From Phocaeicola intestinalis (GTDB lineage: Bacteria > Bacteroidota > Bacteroidia > Bacteroidales > Bacteroidaceae), in NCBI RefSeq assembly GCF_014837065.1, contig NZ_JACSPP010000025.1, positions 1 to 47,944 on the forward strand: a stretch of 47,944 nucleotides of DNA, read 5' to 3'. Position 1 is the stretch's first letter; each line of letters opens with the position of its first letter. The position numbers and the translations under genes were made by a program. Below are positions 31,398-39,120 of this stretch, piece by piece. Below the pieces are notes generated by a model. The model was not told the DNA's origin. It saw only the letters and a list, made by a program, of their open reading frames with translations, and ran no database searches.

Positions 31398-33744
31398 CCG
31401 TATAGTTCTTTAAGTCAAGTTTTCTGATTTCCGAAAGCAGGTTCTTCGCATCGCCTACCAGCCGGTCTATTCTTCCGATGACCGTCTCTGTATATGTACT
31501 GATGGTCAGATCATCGGAAGTATCGTCATGTAGGATTCTGCTGTATGTTTCCAGTTCACAGGCCACTCCCAGCTGTTCCCAGGTGGGATACATGCGGTGC
31601 AGGGTGTTTTTCATCCGCTCCGTGTCCGTTTTCATGCTTTCAAGGGCTTTTTTCAGTTCCGTCCTGTTGTCGATCGATTCCTCAATGAAAGCATTGAGCA
31701 TCCATTCCATATCCCCCGTCTCTGCGGCTAAGGCATTGAAATCCGCCTTCTGTTCCTGCCGCTGGCCCGACCTTTCCATTATGGAGGAAAGGAAAGCCTG
31801 CAGCTCGTTCATGGAGAACGGTTTCTGTATGCAGCCGGAAAAGCCGGCTTCAGTATAGCGGCTTTCGTCCACGTCGTTGCGGGCAGTCATGGCGGCAACC
31901 GGAATGGTGCGTGAATTTCCGATATTGGAATGACGCAGGAGATATAGCAAGTCAAAACCGCTGGTCCCGTGCATCTGGATGTCTGTCAGCAGTAAGTCGT
32001 AGGGTTCTTTCCGCAGTTCGCCCACCACGTCCTTCGCCCCGATGCAGGTACGGCATGATACACCGTTGCGCTCCAGCATCTCCATGACGATGCGCAGTTG
32101 TATCGGATCGTCGTCCACAAGGATGATACGCTTTGGAAGGCTGAGCCTTTTCACGGTCGGCATGACGTGGTTCTTTACCGGTTCAGTGGAAATGGCGAGG
32201 GGGATTTCCGTGTGGAACAGACTGCCTTCCCCGACATGGCTCGATACGGAAATACTGCCGCCGAGCAGGTTCACAAGTCCCTTGGTTATCGGAAGGCCGA
32301 GCCCGAAGCCTTCCGGCGAAATGTCTGGCGCCGCCCGTTCAAACGGTCTGAATATGCGTTCTATCGTTTCCTTGTCCATGCCGATGCCCGAGTCCTCCAC
32401 CTCCATGGTCATTACCACGTCCTTGTGGCTTACCCGGAAACAGACTGTTCCGTTGCGGGTGAACTTGATAGCGTTAGTCAGCAGGTTGTCCGCCACCTGA
32501 CGGATACGGTCCGCATCTCCGTATACCACTATGTCGGTGCCTTCTGCTTCCGTTTTGAAGACCAGCCCCTTGTCATTGGCCGCACAGGTGTATTCCTCGT
32601 TAATGTCGTCGACGAAGGCTTTCAGGTTGAAAGGTATCCTGTTCAGTGATTCCTTCGCTTCGTCCAGTCTGGAGAGGTCAAGCAGGCTGTTGGCAAGCCT
32701 TGTGATATGGCGTGAGGACTTGATGATGTTGTCAAGGTAAGTGTTGCGGCGTTTTCTTTCCCTGGTGTCAATGGCCAGTTCCGCACTGCCGCAGATGGCG
32801 TTCAATGGTCCCCTTATGTCATGGGAAAGCGTTACGATGATACGCTTTCTCATTTCGGACAGTTCCCGGTTCTGTTTGAGCGTATCCACCAGTCTGCTGC
32901 GGTCATGTTCCTTGCGCCGTATGTCCCTCTGTATGACAAGATGGGATATGATCAGCAGGACAATGGCAACGATGATGGTGGCCGCAAACAGCTTGAATGA
33001 AAGTGCCTTTGCCTCCGCAATCCTTGTTTCCCGGTTTTGGAAAGCGGCCTGGACCTGTTCGTCAAGGGCGGTGATGAAGGAGTTCAGTCTTTTGTTCAGT
33101 TTCAGGTTTTGCAAACGCAGACTGTCAATATAGAGTCCGATATGTCTGTCATGCTCTTCCTGCATGGTTATCAACTGGCGGTTGAGCTGCCGCAGTTCTG
33201 TCGTGGAAGCCGGCACCTGTACGGTTTCCTTCTTGCCAAAGAAACCTGCTATGCCGTTTTTCCGGCGGGTGACCGTGCGTGTACGGGTACTCTTGTCGAT
33301 GACCTCGGGGAGATGGTTGTAGAGCAGGCTGTCTGATGTCCTCTGCTCCTGAAAAACCGTTGTAAGATGATACAGGCGGCTTTCCTTCTCTTCCAACAGT
33401 CGTCGCAATGTGTCTATCTGTTCGTGGCTTACCAGATCCAGGCCGTTGTCTTTCATCCGTTCCAGCAGGCTGTCTATGTGCAGGCGCCTGTTCTGGTATG
33501 CTGAGAAGTCCTCGCTGTCCCATCCGATGGCGGATTCCCCCAGCAATGCGATTCCGACAATGTGGCGGCGTATGGCGTTGACTTCATTCCGGATCTCACG
33601 TATTTCTGCGGTTCCGTTTGCTATGTCATGCATTTTTTTGCGCTCATGAAGCAGTATGGCAATCATGCTTCCGATGACTGCCAGCAATATCAGATAACCA
33701 GCTATGATTTTTGTCTGCAATGAAATTCCACTTAGCTTCCTCAT
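31372..33744 (-). CDS. rteA: RteA, hybrid sensor histidine kinase
   Basis: 790 residues: two membrane segments (about 13-30 and 248-268) enclosing a periplasmic helical sensor; histidine box TLSHDIRGPLNA (H308); N box DNLLTNAIKF; G boxes VEDSGIGMDKETIERIF and GFGLGLPITKGL; receiver domain (RIILVDDDPIQLRIV, LLLTDIQMHG); and a C-terminal Hpt-like helical domain (NTLHRMYPTWEQLG). It pairs with RteB. In CTnDOT rteA follows tetQ; here tetQ is missing and a 400-bp leader takes its place. Confidence 0.92.
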   Translation of the reverse strand: MRKLSGISLQTKIIAGYLILLAVIGSMIAILLHERKKMHDIANGTAEIREIRNEVNAIRRHIVGIALLGESAIGWDSEDFSAYQNRRLHIDSLLERMKDNGLDLVSHEQIDTLRRLLEEKESRLYHLTTVFQEQRTSDSLLYNHLPEVIDKSTRTRTVTRRKNGIAGFFGKKETVQVPASTTELRQLNRQLITMQEEHDRHIGLYIDSLRLQNLKLNKRLNSFITALDEQVQAAFQNRETRIAEAKALSFKLFAATIIVAIVLLIISHLVIQRDIRRKEHDRSRLVDTLKQNRELSEMRKRIIVTLSHDIRGPLNAICGSAELAIDTRERKRRNTYLDNIIKSSRHITRLANSLLDLSRLDEAKESLNRIPFNLKAFVDDINEEYTCAANDKGLVFKTEAEGTDIVVYGDADRIRQVADNLLTNAIKFTRNGTVCFRVSHKDVVMTMEVEDSGIGMDKETIERIFRPFERAAPDISPEGFGLGLPITKGLVNLLGGSISVSSHVGEGSLFHTEIPLAISTEPVKNHVMPTVKRLSLPKRIILVDDDPIQLRIVMEMLERNGVSCRTCIGAKDVVGELRKEPYDLLLTDIQMHGTSGFDLLYLLRHSNIGNSRTIPVAAMTARNDVDESRYTEAGFSGCIQKPFSMNELQAFLSSIMERSGQRQEQKADFNALAAETGDMEWMLNAFIEESIDNRTELKKALESMKTDTERMKNTLHRMYPTWEQLGVACELETYSRILHDDTSDDLTISTYTETVIGRIDRLVGDAKNLLSEIRKLDLKNYTDETQNTHS

Positions 33745-34139
33745 ACGCCTTATGATAAAAAAATCCCGAAAGGTTGTGGGGCGCAGTCTTCCGGGACGTG
33801 AGTAATTTGGATGTCACCCCGATGCGCTATCCAGTCGTACACAGAATGCACTCCGGCCTTTTATAACCTTGGCGGGCGACGGTTTGCCCGCATGATTCTC
33901 CCTTCTGCCGGCAGCTGTCGGCAGAAAATTCTCTGGTTCGGGTATCCAATATCTTGTCCATATTCTTTTTTTTACAGTCAGTCCATATTTCTGTTTCTCC
34001 GTATTTTCCGATGCAGGAAAAAATAAGGCCCCCTGTTATAGTCCCGTGTGGAAATGTGGATGGCCCTGTTTTCGTTTGCCTGAATTATGGAAGTTCCGGC
34101 AAGACAATACGTTGTCCTATTGTATAATATTCCAAAATA
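33745..34139 (-). ncRNA. Long structured leader of rteA-rteB
   Basis: From the promoter at 34140-34168 the minus-strand transcript runs ~390 nt before rteA. It contains stable hairpins, among them CTGCCG...CGGCAG (about 33910-33930), GCGGGC/GCCCGC (about 33870-33895), and a final stem TCCCG/CGGGA (33764-33768 with 33792-33796) followed by a run of seven Us, 12 nt before the start codon. That is a terminator directly in front of the gene, so read-through control of rteA is likely. It is not obviously related to leaders A and B. Confidence 0.6.
33757..33796 (-). terminator. Terminator-like hairpin immediately before rteA
   Basis: TCCCG (33764-33768) and CGGGA (33792-33796), long loop that may pair further, then seven Us on the minus-strand transcript. 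Confidence 0.55.
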
Positions 34140-34168
34140 CAAATATATACATTTGTTCCTAACTGCAA
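34140..34168 (-). promoter_or_regulatory. rteA promoter (TTG-N18-TATATTTG)
   Basis: The minus strand has TTG (34166-34168), an 18-nt spacer and TATATTTG (34140-34147), a good Bacteroides -33/-7 promoter. It is the only such pair in the gap between the PRTRC cassette and rteA. Confidence 0.6.
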
Positions 34169-34235
34169 TGAAGTTAATATATGTTTGTCTTGATTTCAAA
34201 CAAGTTTTAACATGTTATAGGTCATAAAGCCGCGT

Positions 34236-35024
34236 TCAGACAGGTATCGGATTCATTTTCAAGGTAGAAAGGTTCAGGTACAGCCCGTAATGCTCGATCA
34301 TGCCGTTGCGGAACATTTTCCACAGGATGTTGCAGCCGAGCTGTGCCAATGTGGAGTTGATGAACAGGTCCTGCTTTTCCAGGGCCTCTGCCAGTGAGCA
34401 GCTCGGTCCCGAGTCTTTCTCCTTTACTTTCGCGTATTTCACGTAGCGGGTAATCACTTTCAGTGACTCCACCGTTTCGTACAGCTTGGATTCCGGCTGC
34501 CTGATTTTTTTCGGTACGGTTCCGAGGACGACCTGTCCCGTGTCCTGTGTATTCCCAAAGTCCATCCAGTACAGGGGCGTCTCGTGGCTTCTGTATTCCG
34601 ATACCGGCACGGCTTTCAGTATGTTCCACAGGTCGATACGTGACTTTATGTTGTCCGTGCAGGTGATCGTTATGTTGGCCAGATTATCCCGTCTAGCGTC
34701 CTTCAGGGCTGCCGGATAGATGTCCGGTACCGCCTTCCAGTCGTTGCCGAAGAAGTTGTTCATGCGTGTGACAAGACACTGTGCCTTGTTCAGGCCGATG
34801 TCCGAGGGGCTGAAGAGCTGTCGCCCGATGTTGGCCTCCGTCACGATGTCGGAATCATACACGGTTATAAACAGCCCGGGGTGTCCGAGTCCCCTCAGTG
34901 CCGTGTCAAGTCTGGCCAGGCAGGTAAGTACCTGCGAGCCTGTTCCTCCCGCTCCGATAAGGTTTACCGTTACCGGATGCTGCGGGTTTATGAGATAGTT
35001 GTCGATGTAATGTACTCTTTTCAT
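34236..35024 (-). CDS. PRTRC system ThiF-family (E1-like) protein
   Basis: 262 residues of the ThiF/E1-like superfamily: Rossmann motif VNLIGAGGTGSQVLTC, the adenylation-site segment YDSDIVTEANIGRQLF, and NITITCTDNIKSRIDLWN, where a Cys precedes the conserved Asp-Asn. It would activate the C-terminal Gly of a ubiquitin-like protein by adenylation. It is coupled to the PRTRC-B gene by ATGA (35021-35024) and is the last gene of the cassette. No terminator was identified after it. Confidence 0.88.
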   Translation of the reverse strand: MKRVHYIDNYLINPQHPVTVNLIGAGGTGSQVLTCLARLDTALRGLGHPGLFITVYDSDIVTEANIGRQLFSPSDIGLNKAQCLVTRMNNFFGNDWKAVPDIYPAALKDARRDNLANITITCTDNIKSRIDLWNILKAVPVSEYRSHETPLYWMDFGNTQDTGQVVLGTVPKKIRQPESKLYETVESLKVITRYVKYAKVKEKDSGPSCSLAEALEKQDLFINSTLAQLGCNILWKMFRNGMIEHYGLYLNLSTLKMNPIPV

Positions 35025-35722
35025 TTCAGTATGTCTTTAAGTTTCATGTTGTTCAGTTGCTTCAGTTCGTCGAGGTTGAAGTCCCTGTCCCGTGCCGCCT
35101 TTGTCACCAGCACGAGGTTTGACCTTGTCGGGTTCCCGTTCCCTCCCAGGTGGGTGAATTCCGTCAGCCAGAATTTCCTTTCCCAGTACTGCAGCAGCTT
35201 CTCATAGGTCAGGTCCTTCGGCAGCTCTATCCTGGCGTTTCCCAGACATACGCTGGAACCTGTCACGTTGAAGAAGGGCGCGGCGTACAGCACGGTATCC
35301 GGTCCGGGAACATTTTCCTTGTAGGCATAGATTCTCATTCCGTGTTCTCCGGCCTCATAGATCACTCCCGGCAGGTAATATTCCGCGTTTTCTATTTTGA
35401 GCGCGGGGCTGAAGAACATCATCCTCTTGTGCGGAGGGTTGTACCACACGTATCTCTCGCTGCCCTTGCGCGGGTCGCAATACAACAGGTTGTCGGGTAT
35501 CTTTCCATATGGAGTGGTGCTGTGTCTTTCCGAATATCCCTTCACGAGCGTGTTCATGAATTCCAGGGTTACCGGTCTTCCTTCCGTCATGTTTCCCCGG
35601 TCGTCAATTTCACGGATTTCAAGGAAAAAGTTCCTGTCATTCTCCGAGGCATAGGCAATCAGTGCCGCCCTGGGGTTGAGCGGCGTCTTGATTTTTCTGG
35701 TCAGTTCGTTGCTGTCTATCAT
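35021..35722 (-). CDS. PRTRC system protein B (E2-like family D)
   Basis: 233 residues of PRTRC protein B, which from published E1/E2 surveys belongs to prokaryotic E2 family D. The expected active-site region is seen as LYAAPFFNVTGSSVCLGN: the Cys in SSVCLG is the likely E2 catalytic residue. Upstream beta strands (NAEYYLPGVIYEAGEHGMRI) fit the E2-like fold. The start overlaps nothing; a 16-nt gap separates it from the upstream gene. It would accept the activated ubiquitin-like protein from the E1. Confidence 0.85.
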   Translation of the reverse strand: MIDSNELTRKIKTPLNPRAALIAYASENDRNFFLEIREIDDRGNMTEGRPVTLEFMNTLVKGYSERHSTTPYGKIPDNLLYCDPRKGSERYVWYNPPHKRMMFFSPALKIENAEYYLPGVIYEAGEHGMRIYAYKENVPGPDTVLYAAPFFNVTGSSVCLGNARIELPKDLTYEKLLQYWERKFWLTEFTHLGGNGNPTRSNLVLVTKAARDRDFNLDELKQLNNMKLKDILK

Positions 35723-35738
35723 ATGCTTTCAGATTGGT

Positions 35739-36689
35739 TTATACTGTGATGTTGATGAATTTTTCCGCCCATTTGAAGAAACGTTCCGGATAGTCGTCCA
35801 TGCGGAACAGTTCCTCCGTTTCCGGAGACAAGTCACAGGTAGTGACCGGAATGATGTCGTATGTCTCCTGGCTGTAGGAGTTGTAATAGTCGGTGAGATA
35901 TTCCGTTATCATGTCGGTGCAGTTATAGATGACCCGGATCTGCTTGCTGAGATACATGGGCAAAAAGTCCGGTTCTTCCTCGTAGAAGGGATCGTAGCCG
36001 TATTCCATGATGCCGTGTTCAGGTGTAAGGAACTCCAGCCCCTCCTTCATGACAGAGAGCAGTGACTGTTCGTACCCGTCCTTCGGCTTATATCGGTCGA
36101 TTGCCTTCGGCAGATTCTTGTAATAGGATTTGCGTTCCACCCGGCGTAACAGGGCATGTATCCTGCCTTCCTCATAGGAGTGCAGGAGCCGCCGCCTCTT
36201 TTTCCGGTCAGATGCCGTTTCACCCGAATCATCCTCAGACATCAGTGTCAGGGCATAGTCCATGTCATCCTCGTCCAGTATGGTGTTTATCCCGTTCGCC
36301 TGCATCAGGTTGTGGATGAAGGTGACGGATATGCGTCTCAGTTCCGGTCCGAGCCTTTCCATGAACTTCGTCGGGAAGTAATACAACGTGAGTTCTCCCC
36401 ATTCATGACATTTCCAGAGACGGAACAGGAGTCTTTCTTCGTCCTGCTCAATGTTGACATTCATGTCATTGCCTACAAGGTTACACATCTCTTCGTGCAG
36501 TCTGGCAATGCTTTCGCCGGGCGTTCGTCCCGGTGTATGTACCGCCTCCTTCTTCATGAGGAGTGCATATCTGAAAAAGGAATCACGCAGGTACTCATAG
36601 TTTTCCTGCGTGATAAGATTGTGCGGCTTCCCGTCAGTACCGTCCGTGAACAGTTCCGATGGGGATATCGGCAAGAACGTAGCGTTCAG
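35739..36689 (-). CDS. PRTRC cassette protein (F position), unknown; probable CTG start
   Basis: The frame extends up to an ATG at 36893, but its first ~68 codons run antiparallel to sense in another frame: there a 55-residue gene ends with TGA at 36686-36688. I therefore place the start at the CTG overlapping that stop (36689; reads NATFLPISPSELFTDGTD), giving 316 residues. It is acidic and helix-rich, with EERLLFRLWKCHEWGELTL and RKKRRRLLHSYEEGRIHALL; no catalytic motif is recognised. Its position between B and C suits the PRTRC F protein. An alternative start is the ATG at 36821. Confidence 0.6.
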   Translation of the reverse strand: MNATFLPISPSELFTDGTDGKPHNLITQENYEYLRDSFFRYALLMKKEAVHTPGRTPGESIARLHEEMCNLVGNDMNVNIEQDEERLLFRLWKCHEWGELTLYYFPTKFMERLGPELRRISVTFIHNLMQANGINTILDEDDMDYALTLMSEDDSGETASDRKKRRRLLHSYEEGRIHALLRRVERKSYYKNLPKAIDRYKPKDGYEQSLLSVMKEGLEFLTPEHGIMEYGYDPFYEEEPDFLPMYLSKQIRVIYNCTDMITEYLTDYYNSYSQETYDIIPVTTCDLSPETEELFRMDDYPERFFKWAEKFINITV

Positions 36690-36853
36690 AAAAGAATTAC
36701 GGCACCGCTGGGTGCCGCAATCCGTTTCTTTCTTTCCGTGCCGTAATGCACCTTCCTTTCTGTTTCCGCAATGATAAGTCTCGCGAGCTGTTCCGCCTGA
36801 TATCCGTCCAATGGTACACATGATTTCTTCTTTTTTCTGTTGTCCTTTGCCAT
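36686..36853 (-). CDS. 55-residue PRTRC-associated protein (overlooked frame)
   Basis: ATG at 36853, 5 nt after the PRTRC-C stop, in a frame different from the long one. It encodes MAKDNRKKKKSCVPLDGYQ, then AEQLARLIIAETERKVHYG and APSGAVILF, ending in TGA that overlaps the CTG start of the next gene. The composition is protein-like (basic N-terminus, amphipathic helix), whereas the competing frame is Cys/Arg/Gly-rich nonsense. Function unknown; the placement argues for a genuine cassette member. Confidence 0.65.
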   Translation of the reverse strand: MAKDNRKKKKSCVPLDGYQAEQLARLIIAETERKVHYGTERKKRIAAPSGAVILF

Positions 36854-36858
36854 ATCCT

Positions 36859-37080
36859 TTATCCTTTTGTTCCGATAGTAGTCTTGAACTCATATTCTGT
36901 CATGTCCTCCCTGATGACCGGTCCGTGAACGGTAGCCGTCGTCAGTTCCGGGTACATGTTCGAATAGTAGCTCATGACCATGTCCGGCGAGATGTTCGGA
37001 TCCGGGTCCTGAAGGGTTATATACTCCGTTCCTTTCTTGAATTTGAATGAGCGTGTCATTCCTTTGATTTCGAGTGCCAT
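36859..37080 (-). CDS. PRTRC system protein C (ubiquitin-like)
   Basis: 73 residues with a beta-grasp look: MTRSFKFKKGTEYITLQDPD (two strands), a helix SPDMVMSYYSNMYPELTT, then strands ATVHGP and YEFKTTIGTKG. Protein C of the PRTRC cassette is a ubiquitin-like protein in published surveys. The chain ends in Lys-Gly-stop, so a C-terminal Gly is already exposed without proteolysis. It starts 3 nt after the E gene. It would be the modifier carried by the E1 and E2 encoded downstream. Confidence 0.85.
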   Translation of the reverse strand: MALEIKGMTRSFKFKKGTEYITLQDPDPNISPDMVMSYYSNMYPELTTATVHGPVIREDMTEYEFKTTIGTKG

Positions 37081-37083
37081 GTC

Positions 37084-38094
37084 TTAAACTGTCTGATAAG
37101 GTGAATACTTGGGTTCCAGCATGGACTGCGGGAAATCGATGTATTCCTCGTAGTCCTTCTCACTGTATGCGGGGTGTTCCTGATCGGAGAGGTACGGTTG
37201 CTGTTCGTCCTCCTGCATGAACCGTTCTTCCTGCCAGTCCTGAATTTCAGGCTGCGGCGGATATTGAGGTTGGGAAGACTGCTGTCCTCCTGTCCGCTGG
37301 ACATATTGCGCGTGCGGCTGTATCTGCGGTCTTGCCTGCGGCTGTTGTTGCGACGGCCATATTCCTGGCTGTTGCGGATGCTGCGTGTATGCCTGTTGTG
37401 GTCTCTGCGGTGCGGGCTGAGCCTGTCCCGGCATCGGTTGTGACGGTCTCCGCGTGTATGTCTGCTGCGGTGCCGGCTGTTGCGGACGTTGCGGTTGCGG
37501 ATTTCTCTGTTCCGTTGCCTGTGTGTATGCCGGCTGTTGCTGCTGTACAGAAGGTCCCGGCTGTGCTTCCTGTTCCATCAGGTCGAAGAGGCTTCCCCGG
37601 TTCATTTCCGTGTCGGCCGCCTTTATCTTCTCCTCGATTTCCTTCAGCTGGGCGGCATTCGCGTGTGCTTTCGCCTGTGTAAACACGCTGACGGCTTCCC
37701 GGTGGTTTCTGGCGGCAGTCAGTTCTTCCGCCTTCTTCATCAGTTTCTCGTACTTTTCCCGTTTCTCGCGCTCCTCCTTCGTTTCCTTGGATTTGGCATC
37801 CTTGGCGGCCTTGCTGCTTGCGGCGGCTTTGTCCGCCTGAGCCTCGAACTGTGCCATGTTGGAGATCAGCCCGCAGGCTTTCTGTATCGGTCTTGTGACT
37901 GCCTGCAGGAATCCGGTGTCAAGTTCCTGCGGCGTTCCCGTAACTGTCAGCGGCACGATGTGGTTCTGGGCCTCGTCCTTGAGTCCGTTCGATTTGGGCA
38001 ATGTGGAAACGGTCAGTTGTCCGTTTGTCTTGCGGATGACGATCGTGAGGTCCACGCTTTCCGTCATCATCTGGTGGATTGCTGTAAAAAACAT
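37084..38094 (-). CDS. PRTRC system protein E
   Basis: 336 residues in four parts: an N-terminal PRTRC-E domain (1-90, DLTIVIRKTNGQLTVSTLPK, HIVPLTVTGTPQELD), a Lys/Glu-rich coiled coil (90-165), a Gln/Pro-rich low-complexity region (175-285, with PQRPQQPAPQQ), and an acidic C-terminus with Tyr/Pro motifs. No catalytic motif. It is first in the PRTRC part of the operon, 3 nt before the C gene. It may be a scaffold or substrate of the modification system. Confidence 0.82.
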   Translation of the reverse strand: MFFTAIHQMMTESVDLTIVIRKTNGQLTVSTLPKSNGLKDEAQNHIVPLTVTGTPQELDTGFLQAVTRPIQKACGLISNMAQFEAQADKAAASSKAAKDAKSKETKEEREKREKYEKLMKKAEELTAARNHREAVSVFTQAKAHANAAQLKEIEEKIKAADTEMNRGSLFDLMEQEAQPGPSVQQQQPAYTQATEQRNPQPQRPQQPAPQQTYTRRPSQPMPGQAQPAPQRPQQAYTQHPQQPGIWPSQQQPQARPQIQPHAQYVQRTGGQQSSQPQYPPQPEIQDWQEERFMQEDEQQPYLSDQEHPAYSEKDYEEYIDFPQSMLEPKYSPYQTV

Positions 38095-38127
38095 AGTTTC
38101 AGATATTAAATGATTAGACGATAAATT

Positions 38128-38343
38128 TCAATATTCGCTGAAAAATTCTGCCAGCAGCCTGTCCCTGTCAGGATGCCTGCATATTTCCAGAACGGGGTTC
38201 AGCAGCTTTGAGATGTGAACCGGACCGGTGGTCCCTCTCGGTGGCAGCTTGATTGCCGGTTGCGGGACGTGTACTTTCGGTCTTCTTGTCACGGGCATCC
38301 CTATCGGGGCTGGTGACTGTCTTGTGATGATCGCTTGTTGCAT
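38128..38343 (-). CDS. Small protein upstream of the PRTRC genes (71 aa)
   Basis: 71 residues; a Pro/Arg-rich N-terminus (SPAPIGMPVTRRPKVHVPQP) and a short helical end (ILEICRHPDRDRLLAEFFSE-like). ATG at 38343 follows an A/T-rich stretch. It is read just before PRTRC-E (33 nt apart) and is likely co-transcribed with it. Unknown function. Confidence 0.65.
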   Translation of the reverse strand: MQQAIITRQSPAPIGMPVTRRPKVHVPQPAIKLPPRGTTGPVHISKLLNPVLEICRHPDRDRLLAEFFSEY

Positions 38344-38688
38344 ATTCTTTAATTTTTAACTGTGAATACCAGGGCTTTGGCAGCCCGTTGAACTACAAGG
38401 GCCCAACGGCAAATGCTTCCGGAAAGGCAGGGTTTTCGGGAAAAATACCGGAGCGCAGCGAGGATGATTTTTTCCGAAACCGCTTGCGGCCTGACCTTGC
38501 CGTCCGACAAGAAGCGTTTGCCAACTTTGCCCTGTAGTTCTCGGTTTGCCAATGTCTGTGTTTTAGTCCATTTCCTTTTCTTCCCGTGTCATTTCCGGTT
38601 GTGACGGATACAAAAAGAGCCGCCCGCTCCCGGACAGCTCCCTTATGCTGCAATGATAAATTCCGTGCATGTTCCATATCGTCAGATT
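38344..38688. other. Gap with palindromic repeat copy 2
   Basis: Short minus- and plus-strand frames here (for example 38349-38552) are poor in quality and overlap the palindrome at 38426-38501. No gene is supported. Confidence 0.55.
38426..38501. repeat. Palindromic repeat, family copy 2
   Basis: GGCAGGGTTTTCGGGAAAAAT ... ATTTTTTCCGAAACC ... GACCTTGCC. Nearly the same sequence as copy 3 (38993-39070), including the GGAGC...GAGGATG centre, and related to copy 1. Confidence 0.8.
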
Positions 38689-38934
38689 TCAGAAGACCAG
38701 AAAACTCAGTATGCACAGAATGATGGCCAGTGCCACGAGAAAACAGGCTACACGGTAGAGGAACCTGAAGAGTCCCCTGAAACAGATGATGGCCACGGCG
38801 GTCCATACAGGCGATATGCCGTGGGAATAGAGCCAGCTGAATATGATGGCTGCTGTTACGGCCAGCGCGAGTGTCCTTGCCCATCTGCTGTCCGCTATCT
38901 TTCTGATACGTTCTTTTGCTTTCATAATCTTCAT
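38689..38934 (-). CDS. Small membrane protein (81 aa)
   Basis: 81 residues from the ATG at 38934 (Met at 38925 is the alternative). A basic N-terminus (KERIRKIADSRWAR) is followed by three hydrophobic stretches (ALAVTAAIIFSWLYSHG, VWTAVAIICFRGLF, VACFLVALAIILCILSFLVF). It lies between two copies of the palindromic repeat, after topB. Function unknown. Confidence 0.65.
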   Translation of the reverse strand: MKIMKAKERIRKIADSRWARTLALAVTAAIIFSWLYSHGISPVWTAVAIICFRGLFRFLYRVACFLVALAIILCILSFLVF

Positions 38935-38992
38935 TTGTTTGGCGGGAATGCCATTCCCGGTTTCAGGGGCTTTCTTGCAGTCCGCCTCCACA

Positions 38993-39070
38993 GGCAAGGT
39001 TTTCGGGAAAAATACCGGAGCCTCGGGCGAGGATGATTTTTCCCAGAAACCGTCAGGCCCGACCTTGCCG
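38993..39070. repeat. Palindromic repeat, family copy 3
   Basis: GGCAAGGTTTTCGGGAAAAAT at the left, ATTTTTCCCAGAAACC and GACCTTGCC at the right, with CCGGAGCCTCGGGCGAGGATG between. Arms extend to TCCGCCTCCA... and ...GTGGAAACGGGCGG in the flanks. It lies between topB and the small membrane-protein gene. Confidence 0.8.
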
Positions 39071-39120
39071 GTGGAAACGGGCGGGCTGCGACCTTTGCCC
39101 CGCGAATCGGGATGGCTTCA

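Noticed and set aside
34169..34235. tetQ or other resistance gene upstream of rteA
   Set aside because: No open frame of that kind exists between the PRTRC cassette and rteA, and none was found elsewhere in the window.
36690..36893. N-terminal extension of the PRTRC F-position protein
   Set aside because: The Cys/Arg/Gly-rich sequence is the wrong-frame reading of a 55-residue gene.
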